A DNA stretch of 64,000 nucleotides from an uncultured Lachnospiraceae bacterium (GTDB lineage Bacteria; Bacillota; Clostridia; Lachnospirales; Lachnospiraceae): contig CAJFOF010000018.1 of NCBI GenBank assembly GCA_904395885.1, positions 1 to 64,000 of the forward strand. The letters run 5' to 3'. Under the pieces are notes generated by a model. That model saw nothing but the letters and a program-made list of their open reading frames with translations, was not told the origin of the DNA and did not search any database. This document shows, one piece after another, positions 37,077 through 44,162 of this stretch. Made by a program: the position numbers and the translations under genes. Each line of letters starts with the position of its first letter. The stretch's first letter is position 1.

Positions 37077-38045
37077 ATGACAGCATTGAAGCAGGCATTG
37101 GAAGGCGTAAAGACCGTTGTAATTCTGGGGCATGTCCATCCGGACGGAGATTGTATCGGGGCATGCCTGGGACTGTACAACTATCTGGAAACAGCATATC
37201 CCGAGATAAAGGCAGATTTGTACCTGGAAGACCGCAATGAGCGTTTTTCTTACCTGAAGAATTTTGATAAAATCCAGACAGTACCTGCAGACAGAATCTA
37301 TGACCTCTGTGTATGCCTGGATGCCAGTGACAGAGAGCGTTTGGGAGAATTTACAGTGCTGCTGGATCGGGCAGTGTCCAGTCTTTGCGTGGATCACCAT
37401 GTTACCAATACCAGGTACGCCAAGGAAAACGTAATAGAGGAACAGGCCAGTTCCTGTTGCGAAGTTCTTTACTGCCAGATGGATGAGATGTTTATTACAC
37501 GGGAGACAGGGGAATGCCTCTATACAGGAATGATCCATGATACAGGTGTCTTCAAGCACTCCAATACGTCAGGCAGGACGATGATGATTGCCGGAAAGCT
37601 TATGGATAAGGGAATTGATTTTGGAAAGATCATTGACGACAGCTTTTACCGGAAGACATATGTCCAGAACCAGATTTTGGGGCGGGCTCTTCTGGAGAGC
37701 ATCGTATTCCTTCACGGAAAATGTATTTTCAGTGCAATAAGGGCAAAGGACATGGACTTTTACGGAGTGACCAGCAAGGATCTGGATGGCATTGTAGACC
37801 AGCTCCGGGTGACAGAAGGCGTAGAGTGTGCTATTTTTATGTATGAAACTGGTGTTCAGGAATATAAGATCAGTCTTCGCTCCAATTCCTACCTGGATGT
37901 GAGTAAGATTGCCCAGTATTTTGGCGGCGGCGGCCATGTCCGGGCTGCCGGTTGTACAATGTCAGGAAGTCTCCACGACGTAGTGAACAACCTGTCGGCG
38001 CAGATTGAGAAACAATTGGAGAACAAACCATGTATCACGGAGTAA
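37077..38045 (+). CDS. nrnA: DHH/DHHA1 phosphoesterase NrnA
   Basis: NrnA degrades nanoRNAs and dephosphorylates pAp. The 322-residue protein has the DHH metal-binding motifs (GHVHPDGDCIG; VCLDASDRERLG; CVDHHVTN) and the DHHA1 substrate motif GGGGHVRAAG near the C-terminus. It overlaps truB by 16 bases, so the two are coupled. Confidence 0.94.
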   Translation: MTALKQALEGVKTVVILGHVHPDGDCIGACLGLYNYLETAYPEIKADLYLEDRNERFSYLKNFDKIQTVPADRIYDLCVCLDASDRERLGEFTVLLDRAVSSLCVDHHVTNTRYAKENVIEEQASSCCEVLYCQMDEMFITRETGECLYTGMIHDTGVFKHSNTSGRTMMIAGKLMDKGIDFGKIIDDSFYRKTYVQNQILGRALLESIVFLHGKCIFSAIRAKDMDFYGVTSKDLDGIVDQLRVTEGVECAIFMYETGVQEYKISLRSNSYLDVSKIAQYFGGGGHVRAAGCTMSGSLHDVVNNLSAQIEKQLENKPCITE

Positions 38046-38950
38046 TCAACGTCTACAAAGAACCGGGATATACCTCCCACGATGTGGTGGCCTGCCTGAG
38101 AGGGATTTTGAGGCAAAAGAAAATTGGTCACACCGGAACCCTGGATCCGGCAGCTCAGGGGGTGCTCCCCGTATGCCTGGGTCAGGCGACCAGATTGTGC
38201 GATATGCTGGCCGATGAGAGCAAGACCTACGAAGCTGTTCTGCTGCTGGGCATGCAGACCGATACCCAGGACACTACCGGGAGCGTGCTGGCTCAGGCGG
38301 AGGTCCAGGTGTCAGAAGAGGAAGTTTGCCGGGCTGCAGAAGGGTTTTTAGGCGAGTACTGGCAGGTGCCGCCTATGTATTCGGCCTTGAAAGTAGACGG
38401 CAAGAAACTGTACGAACTGGCGAGAGCCGGAAAAGAAGTGGAGCGCCAGGCCAGACCGGTGGATATCTTGGAATTGAACATAACAAAGATTGAGCTTCCC
38501 AGGGTCTGGATGACAGTGACCTGTTCCAAGGGCACTTATATCCGTACCCTGTGCAGCGATATCGGAGATAAACTGGGCTGCGGCGGCTGTATGGAGGCTC
38601 TGAAACGTGTGCGGGTCGGCGCTTTTTTGGCAGAAAATGCCCTCACCCTGTCGGATATTGAAAAGCTGAGGGATGACGGAAGGATCGGAGATGCGGTTGT
38701 ATCGGTAGAAGATGCCCTGTCTGCATACCCCAGTGCAGTGACCAGCCAGCAGGCTGACAGGCTGGTGAAAAACGGAAATCCCCTGACAGACAGAGACTTT
38801 GTCAGAGAAGCCGATGGTTCCTGGGGAGGACGGAATTCGGATACAGTCCGAGTCTCGGACAGTCAGGGACATTTTCTTGGTGTTTACCGCTGCGATAAAG
38901 AACGGGGATTCTGGAAACCGTGGAAAATGTTTTTAAACTTGGAGGAATGA
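38030..38950 (+). CDS. truB: tRNA pseudouridine-55 synthase TruB
   Basis: TruB makes pseudouridine 55 in the tRNA T-loop. The 306-residue protein has the catalytic Asp motif GTLDPAAQGVLPVCLGQATR, the KxY motif region (YEAVLLLGMQTDTQDTTG) and SCSKGTYIRTLCSDIG-like text (TCSKGTYIRTLCSDIG). It lies in the standard place between nrnA and ribF. Confidence 0.96.
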   Translation: MYHGVINVYKEPGYTSHDVVACLRGILRQKKIGHTGTLDPAAQGVLPVCLGQATRLCDMLADESKTYEAVLLLGMQTDTQDTTGSVLAQAEVQVSEEEVCRAAEGFLGEYWQVPPMYSALKVDGKKLYELARAGKEVERQARPVDILELNITKIELPRVWMTVTCSKGTYIRTLCSDIGDKLGCGGCMEALKRVRVGAFLAENALTLSDIEKLRDDGRIGDAVVSVEDALSAYPSAVTSQQADRLVKNGNPLTDRDFVREADGSWGGRNSDTVRVSDSQGHFLGVYRCDKERGFWKPWKMFLNLEE

Positions 38951-38991
38951 GCATTTTCCAGTCTATGTGGTGAGAAGGAGCAGACTAGTTC

Positions 38992-39930
38992 ATGGAATAC
39001 GTTACAGGAAAGAGAGAATTTCAGATAGAAGAGCCTACTGTGGTCACTCTGGGAAAATTTGACGGCCGGCACAGAGGGCATCAGAAGCTGATAGCCGCGA
39101 TGAAAAAAGTAGGAGCTGAAAATGGCTACAAAACGGCAGTTTTTACATTCGGCACTGCGCCCGGTGCTATCGTCAACAGTGCGCCTCAGAAAGTTATTAC
39201 TACCAATGAGGAGCGGCGGGCCAATATGAAGAAAACGGGCATAGACTATCTGGTAGAATACCCTTTTGACACGGAGACCGCCCATATGGAGCCGGAGGAG
39301 TTTGTCAGCCGGATCCTGGTCGGCCAGATGAACGGAAAGGCGATTGTTGTTGGGACGGACTGCAGCTTTGGCTATCAGGGAGCTGGCGATGCCGAGCTTC
39401 TCGCACGGCTTGCGTCCAAGTACGGCTATCAGCTTCGGGTAGTGATCAAGGAGCAGGATGACCACCGGGACATCAGCAGTACCTATGTGAAAGAGGAACT
39501 GGACCGGGGAGACATTGAAAAGGCCAACGAGTTGCTGGGAGAGCCTTACGCCATTCACGGAACGGTAGTCCATGGATACGGAATTGGAAACAGGACTCTC
39601 GGGTTTCCCACAGCCAATATCATTCCCCCGCCAGAAAAGTATCTTCCGGTATTCGGGGTCTACGTTTCCAGTGTGCTGGCAGGAGAGCAGGAGTACTGCG
39701 GTGTTACGAATATCGGCCGAAAGCCCACCATAGAAGGGGACAATCCGATAGGAGTGGAGACCTGTCTGCTGGGGTTTGATGGAGATTTGTATGGCCAGTA
39801 TATCGAAGTCCGTCTGATGAAATGTCTCCGCAGAGAGAAAAAGTTTGCCGGACTGGAGGAGTTAAAGGCTCAGATCGGTCGGGACAAGGAGGCGGCAGCC
39901 TCCTATTGGAAAGAACACGGAAATATATGA
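38992..39930 (+). CDS. ribF: Bifunctional riboflavin kinase/FAD synthetase
   Basis: RibF makes FMN and FAD. The N-terminal nucleotidyltransferase domain has VTLGKFDGRHRGHQKLI (the HxGH-like site) and ISSTYVKEELDRGDIEKANE; the C-terminal riboflavin kinase domain has GYGIGNRTLGFPTANI. Length 312 is normal. It is the last gene of the operon, followed by a terminator. Confidence 0.96.
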   Translation: MEYVTGKREFQIEEPTVVTLGKFDGRHRGHQKLIAAMKKVGAENGYKTAVFTFGTAPGAIVNSAPQKVITTNEERRANMKKTGIDYLVEYPFDTETAHMEPEEFVSRILVGQMNGKAIVVGTDCSFGYQGAGDAELLARLASKYGYQLRVVIKEQDDHRDISSTYVKEELDRGDIEKANELLGEPYAIHGTVVHGYGIGNRTLGFPTANIIPPPEKYLPVFGVYVSSVLAGEQEYCGVTNIGRKPTIEGDNPIGVETCLLGFDGDLYGQYIEVRLMKCLRREKKFAGLEELKAQIGRDKEAAASYWKEHGNI

Positions 39931-39936
39931 TAGAGA

Positions 39937-39978
39937 AAAGTGATATGCTCCCCGGTGGGATTGCGTATCACTTTTTTT
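39937..39978 (+). terminator. Terminator after ribF
   Basis: AAAGTGATA (39937-39945) pairs with TATCACTTT (39966-39974), followed by further T (to 39978). It overlaps the end of the convergent anti-sigma remnant. Confidence 0.8.
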
Positions 39979-40715
39979 GTCCCTGGCCGTTCCGGTTTCT
40001 CTGGTATCCCCTTCCGTGTCCCGGATGATTTGCTCCGGCTTTCCCGTTATCTGAGAGGGCATTAAGCAGATCTCGGATTTCCCGCATTGTCATGTTCTGG
40101 ATTTCATCGACTGTAATGGTGGGATCAAGTGCCTGCAGTTCTAAATAGGCTTTGTATTTTCCATATGAAAGCCCGGCTTCGTGGGCTTGTTCCACTTCCT
40201 CAGAATATGCATAATAACAATAGGTATTTTGCTTTCCAGCCGTGCAGGACTGTATATTGGACAGGACTTCCTGTGATTGTTGTACTGTCTGTTCCTATAA
40301 CGGCAATCGTCATTACCTCGTCATTTGATAACAGGGATATAACATCTTCCTGCTCTATAATCTGGGTTACAGCTTCCAAGTAATCCATAAACCTGATATC
40401 GAGAGAAGCGGTCAATTTCTGGCCGTCATCGTTGTAGCCTTCAAAAGAAATGACACGGTTGAAACGATTGATATCTAATTCGATGGATGGATTGATGTCT
40501 ATGCTGATTTCGACTGTGGGCGTAAAATAAAGCCAATGTCCACCGATTATCAAGAGTACTGTACACGCAAACGCAGGTACAAGGCGGCGGTAATTTACAA
40601 CCTTTGATCGCTGATATCCCTTCGTTTTCTGAAAGATAAAATTTTTTGTATCATTTTTTAACTTGTCGTCTGCCTGTATTTGCTCAAAGGCTTCTTTTAT
40701 CTTTTGAGTAAATCT
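39968..40715 (-). pseudogene. RsgI-type anti-sigma factor remnant (no start codon, frameshift)
   Basis: The reading frame opens at 40715 with QKIKEAFEQIQADDKLKND, then a membrane helix (LVPAFACTVLLIIGG), FTPTVEISIDINPSIELDIN and so on to MTIAVIG near 40300. The reading must then shift by one base to continue QTVQQSQEVLSNIQSCTAGK, YCYYAYSEEVEQAHEAG, and the conserved IQNMTMREIRDLL to the stop at 39968. No ATG, GTG or TTG precedes the N-terminal part in frame; the frame begins right after a TAA inside the sigma fragment. It is therefore broken twice. The family normally holds a sigma factor at the membrane. Confidence 0.85.
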
Positions 40716-40945
40716 TTACAAGCATTGATTGTGACACGAATGAACCATGCCTTCTCATGCTCTTTGCTTTCAAAGGAAAGGAAGCTAAGGACATATTTCA
40801 AAAACACAGTTTGAAATATGTCCTCGGTGTCTACAAAGTTTCTTCCATATCCCCGATCTGCTGCAAAAGCACTTGTTGCTCCAACCGACAATATCACAGC
40901 TACTGTCAGAACACCGGCTACTGACTGTTTTATGCGTTGTTTCAT
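40697..40945 (-). pseudogene. Hybrid of a secreted-protein 5' end and an ECF sigma factor region 2
   Basis: From ATG 40945 (GAGGAGG upstream) the first about 36 residues are a Sec signal peptide and mature start (SVGATSAFAADRGYGRNFVD) typical of small secreted Lachnospiraceae proteins. The frame then becomes ECF sigma region 2 (EDIFQTVFLKYVLSFLSFES; HEKAWFIRVTINACKDLL) and stops after KR. Sigma region 1/2 start and all of region 4 are missing. The join lies in a shared VDT/DTED stretch. It looks like a deletion scar, not a working regulator. Confidence 0.82.
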
Positions 40946-41192
40946 GGTCTGTTCCTCCTCGTTTTGCCTGGTATGTGTTTCCTGCTTCATCTATAATACG
41001 ATTGACAGACTCATTTCCATTCATTTTTTAATTGGATTTTATTTTTTCATTATTATATCACACTGTATTTGAGAGCGCAGAAGTTTTTGCTCTTTGGCCT
41101 GAGAATTACGCATAGAAAGCCCAATCTGTCTGTACCGGGGAAGGGAAACGCTCCGTCGATCGGACCGGAAATCCTTGTAAACAGAGAATCGG

Positions 41193-41221
41193 TTGAGTTT
41201 GGAGCGATCCTGCTGTATGAT
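41193..41221 (+). promoter_or_regulatory. Promoter of the HTH/GGADGPTS gene
   Basis: TTGAGT (41193-41198), a 17-base spacer and TATGAT (41216-41221), 70 bases before the ATG. Confidence 0.6.
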
Positions 41222-41262
41222 TACTATATAGCAGGAGTGCTTTTTATCAAAAACAACAAATG

Positions 41263-41290
41263 GGGAGGTGAGGCGGCCTGCCGCCTTGTT
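41263..41290 (+). promoter_or_regulatory. Shine-Dalgarno separated from ATG by a hairpin
   Basis: GGGAGGTG (41263-41270) is 20 bases from ATG 41291. AGGCGG/CCGCCT (41271-41276 and 41281-41286, loop CCTG) can fold between them and bring the site to a normal effective distance. Confidence 0.5.
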
Positions 41291-41827
41291 ATGGATGCAA
41301 AAAAGACAGGGGCGTTTATCGCCAGAATAAGAAAAGAAAAGAACATGACTCAGGCAGAGCTTGCCAGTAGGTTAAAGGTGACGGACAAGGCTGTGAGCCG
41401 GTGGGAGAGAGGAATTGGCCTGCCGGATATCAATACCCTGGAGCCGCTGTCGGACGTTCTGGGCGTCACAGTTCTGGAGATCATGAAAGGGGAGCGCATA
41501 CAGGAGGAGTCTGTCGATAAAGAGGAGGCGGTCAGCCTTCTGTCAGATACTCTGAAGATGTCAGAGAAAGAAAAAAAGAGAGATTTTATAGTGACTGTGT
41601 GCTGTTCTATCCTGGGAGCAGCCGGTGTGGGGCTGGTTCTGTTGGGAACCTACCTGTACCGCTGGAAACAGAATGTCGCGATTTCCCTAGTCGGGGGCGC
41701 AGATGGTCCCACTTCTGTGTTTATCGCGGCAAAGATTAACCCGGCTGTCTATTTTATAGTGATCGGGCTGGGGGCGGCAGTCGCATCGGGAGCTGCTATC
41801 TGGCTGTTTAGAAAGCGGAGACGCTAG
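41291..41827 (+). CDS. XRE regulator with two membrane helices and a GGADGPTS motif
   Basis: The 178-residue protein starts with an XRE helix-turn-helix (about 1-65: IRKEKNMTQAELASRLKV, DKAVSRWERGIGLPD), then a charged linker, membrane helix 1 (about 98-122), the motif VGGADGPTSVFIAAKI (134-149) and membrane helix 2 (about 151-173) with a basic tail. GGADGPTS is the ion-binding signature of the beta subunit of Na+-translocating decarboxylases (OadB, Asp203 in Klebsiella). A membrane-bound, ion- or ligand-sensing regulator is plausible but unproven. The frame is open to 41069, with no supported earlier start. Confidence 0.75.
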   Translation: MDAKKTGAFIARIRKEKNMTQAELASRLKVTDKAVSRWERGIGLPDINTLEPLSDVLGVTVLEIMKGERIQEESVDKEEAVSLLSDTLKMSEKEKKRDFIVTVCCSILGAAGVGLVLLGTYLYRWKQNVAISLVGGADGPTSVFIAAKINPAVYFIVIGLGAAVASGAAIWLFRKRRR

Positions 41828-41860
41828 ATGTGAATTATCTGTGAAATAAATCGCAAGCTA

Positions 41861-41896
41861 TTGAATTTCGCTGAAAAATATGCTAATATTTCAGCG
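41861..41896 (+). promoter_or_regulatory. marR promoter with overlapping operator palindrome
   Basis: TTGAAT (41861-41866), a 17-base spacer and TAATAT (41884-41889). The inverted repeat CGCTGAAA (41869-41876) and TTTCAGCG (41889-41896) encloses the -10 box, as expected for autorepression by the MarR protein encoded 17 bases downstream. Confidence 0.72.
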
Positions 41897-41912
41897 TAAG
41901 GAGGTTGAATAG

Positions 41913-42338
41913 ATGAGAATAGAGGATTCCTGCGGGGCACTTCTCAAACAGATCAATGACGAGCTGGGAAAGCGGGCCAACAACGCTATGCGGCCCCAGG
42001 ATGTTACAATGACACAATTCAGCGTTCTGATGGCGCTGCGTCACAGCTCAGAGGGGGAAATGCCTTTAAAAGAACTGGAGCAAAGCCTTCATGTGGCTCA
42101 GTCTACCGCAGTGGGAGTCGTTGCCAGATTAGAAAAAAAAGGATTTATAGTAAGTCTGAATGATCCGGATGACAAAAGAATTAAGCGGATTCGGATCACG
42201 GATGCGGGGGTTGAATGCTGCCGCGCGGCTGAAAAAAACATGAATCAGGCGGAGGAAGAATTGCTGGCTGGTCTTACGGAGACGGAGAGAGAAATTTTTC
42301 GGATGCTTCTGTGTAAGGTCAGGGATTCTTTAATCTGA
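41913..42338 (+). CDS. MarR-family transcriptional regulator
   Basis: The 141-residue protein has the winged HTH of MarR: LMALRHSSEGEMPLKELEQS, then HVAQSTAVGVVARLEKKGFI and the wing DPDDKRIKRIRITDAG. TAAGGAGG precedes ATG. It probably represses its own promoter through the CGCTGAAA palindrome; a TGCTAATA box shared with the upstream region of the protease gene hints that it also controls that gene. The ligand is unknown. Confidence 0.9.
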   Translation: MRIEDSCGALLKQINDELGKRANNAMRPQDVTMTQFSVLMALRHSSEGEMPLKELEQSLHVAQSTAVGVVARLEKKGFIVSLNDPDDKRIKRIRITDAGVECCRAAEKNMNQAEEELLAGLTETEREIFRMLLCKVRDSLI

Positions 42339-42356
42339 GAGCCTGCAGAGATGTGG

Positions 42357-42405
42357 GCTATTTATTTGGCAAAATAAATAGCTTGCTATTAATAGTTTGC
42401 TAATA
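42357..42405 (+). promoter_or_regulatory. Inverted repeat and shared TGCTAATA box before the protease gene
   Basis: GCTATTTATTT (42357-42367) and AAATAAATAGC (42372-42382) form an 11-bp perfect palindrome with spacer GGCA. TGCTAATA at about 42398-42405 also occurs at the marR promoter (41881-41888). No terminator-type T-run follows, so a regulatory site is more likely. Confidence 0.5.
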
Positions 42406-42457
42406 AAAATTTTAGAATTTTTTAATTCATTAGACTTTGAGGAAAGGAGTGTTTTGA

Positions 42458-43669
42458 ATGAGCGAAATTTACAATGAAAATATGGTGCCAGTTCCGGAAC
42501 AGAAGACAGAAAGGAAAAAGAAACCTCTATGGATTGTCGGAGTTATGGCAGCGGCAGCCGTCATTGCCCTTCTGTGCGGTTATATAGGCGCACGGATGGC
42601 AAATGAGCAGGCGGGAAAAGTGGTCATCCAGAAAGTGGACACGGTATCGTCCCAGAACTCAGATGACGGCGGCGAAGTTTCGGCCGTAGAGATGATTCAG
42701 ACCATCAGCCCCACGGTGGTGTCCATTACTACAGAGAAAATGGAAGTCAGCCATTTCTGGTTTGGCCCTCAGATATCAAGCGGTGCGGGGAGCGGTGTTA
42801 TCATAAGTGAAGATGGCTATATCCTTACCTGTGCCCATGTGATCTCAGGAGCTGACAACATTATGGTTACGACCTCTGACGGCACAGAATACCAGGCTTC
42901 TGTAGTGGGCAGCTATGAAGACGGAGATATCGCAGTAATAAAGATCGATGCCGAAGGCCTTCAGGCGGCAGTTCTGGGGGACAGTGATCAGGTCCAGACA
43001 GGTGAAACAGTATACGCTGTTGGCAACCCAGGCGGAACCCTCAGCGGAACCGTGACAGACGGTATCATCAGTGCGACAAACCGGACCATAACGGTCGCTA
43101 TTGAGAGTGAGAGCGCCCAGTCTTATATGGGAAATGCGGAGAAGACGATTTCGCTGGAAGTGCTTCAAACCAGCGCGGCGGTCAGTCCGGGAAACTCCGG
43201 CGGCGGCCTGTTCAACAGCCAGGGACAACTGATCGGAATTGTTAATGCAAAGAGCTCTGGCGAAAGCCAGGAAGGGCTTGGCTTTGCTATCCCCATTAAC
43301 ACGGCTCAGGAAATTGCCACGGCCCTGATCAATGATGGCAGCTACATAGACCCGGATACTGTCAGCGCCAATTCGGCTGTACTGGATATTACTGTGATGG
43401 AAATAAATTCTGCCATGGCTCAGATGGCCGGCCGGACTGCCGGTGTGTACGTTCAGTCTGTGACAGAAAATGGCGCTTCGGACGGAAAATTGGAAGCTGG
43501 AGATCGCATTATCAGTTTTAACGGGTCGGTAGTCACTACAATAGAGGGACTGTCATCCCTGATGGCAGAGTGTGAGCCAGGGCAGACCGCCTCTGTTTCT
43601 GTGGAGCGGGACGGCCAGTTAGTCACTGTGGAGATTGTGCTGGCGGAGAACCAGAACCGCACAGCTTAA
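42458..43669 (+). CDS. HtrA/DegP-type membrane serine protease with PDZ domain
   Basis: A 403-residue envelope protease: cytosolic N-terminus, one membrane helix (about 25-46), trypsin-like domain with His127 (TCAHVI), Asp157 (DIAVIKI) and Ser247 (GNSGGG), and a C-terminal PDZ domain (about 300-395, VYVQSVTENGASDGKLEAGD). Such proteases degrade or refold misfolded exported proteins. GGAAAGGAG precedes ATG. It follows marR and may be its target. Confidence 0.93.
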   Translation: MSEIYNENMVPVPEQKTERKKKPLWIVGVMAAAAVIALLCGYIGARMANEQAGKVVIQKVDTVSSQNSDDGGEVSAVEMIQTISPTVVSITTEKMEVSHFWFGPQISSGAGSGVIISEDGYILTCAHVISGADNIMVTTSDGTEYQASVVGSYEDGDIAVIKIDAEGLQAAVLGDSDQVQTGETVYAVGNPGGTLSGTVTDGIISATNRTITVAIESESAQSYMGNAEKTISLEVLQTSAAVSPGNSGGGLFNSQGQLIGIVNAKSSGESQEGLGFAIPINTAQEIATALINDGSYIDPDTVSANSAVLDITVMEINSAMAQMAGRTAGVYVQSVTENGASDGKLEAGDRIISFNGSVVTTIEGLSSLMAECEPGQTASVSVERDGQLVTVEIVLAENQNRTA

Positions 43670-43704
43670 TGGATAGAACGATTGGAACATCAGGTCTAAC
43701 CAAC

Positions 43705-43740
43705 GGCGGTATACTACTGAGAAGCAGCATACCGCCCTTT
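43705..43740 (+). terminator. Probable terminator after the HtrA protease gene
   Basis: GGCGGTAT (43705-43712) pairs with ATACCGCC (43729-43736), followed by only a short CTTTGACTGTTTT tract, so efficiency may be moderate. Confidence 0.6.
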
Positions 43741-43770
43741 GACTGTTTTGCGGAAAGCAATTCCGGACAG

Positions 43771-43971
43771 TTAATGAGAGGAAGAACAGTCGGTTTTGTT
43801 CTGCAGAGCCGGCGTCAGAAAAGGATAGAGGTCTTCATAGGCCTCCAACTGGTCCTCAGATTCCGGCAGGGAGGGGATCAGCCCGGTACAGTCAGTTGCA
43901 GAACACGCCTGAATACAGCCGCTGTCCTCATGCTCCCGGTAGTCAATTGATTTTTTTGACGTTTTCTTCAT
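43771..43971 (-). CDS. Small conserved-looking Cys protein (66 residues), unknown
   Basis: An excellent reverse-strand RBS (GGAGGTG, 8 bases before ATG) supports this small gene, which is divergent from ftsH. The protein starts basic (MKKTSKKS), has Cys19, Cys23 and Cys28 in SGCIQACSATDCTGLIP, then an acidic stretch PESEDQLEAYEDLYPFL and a fourth Cys62. There is no signal peptide or membrane helix. The Cys cluster could bind a metal or form part of a modified peptide, but I cannot assign a family. Confidence 0.68.
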   Translation of the reverse strand: MKKTSKKSIDYREHEDSGCIQACSATDCTGLIPSLPESEDQLEAYEDLYPFLTPALQNKTDCSSSH

Positions 43972-44083
43972 AGCAATTTCACCTCCGATATTTCAGGATT
44001 ATTATGTCCGGAAAACGGCGGAAACAGGCCTGCGGATATTGTTAAAATTTAGGAAATTTTCATACTTTTTAAATTGGTTTTTC

Positions 44084-44112
44084 TTGATTTATGGAAAGAC
44101 TAACATTATAAT
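44084..44112 (+). promoter_or_regulatory. Promoter of ftsH
   Basis: TTGATT (44084-44089), a 17-base spacer and a perfect TATAAT (44107-44112). Confidence 0.8.
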
Positions 44113-44162
44113 GGGATAGAATAGACGGTAATATCCGTTTTTTCAGAAGGAGAGTAGTACGT

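Noticed and set aside
41069..41290. N-terminal extension of the HTH/GGADGPTS protein
   Set aside because: No RBS at 41069, a promoter lies at 41193-41221, and the HTH fold starts at 41291.
43669..43950. 93-codon forward frame
   Set aside because: Overlaps the htrA stop, lacks an RBS and is antisense to the better supported 66-residue gene.
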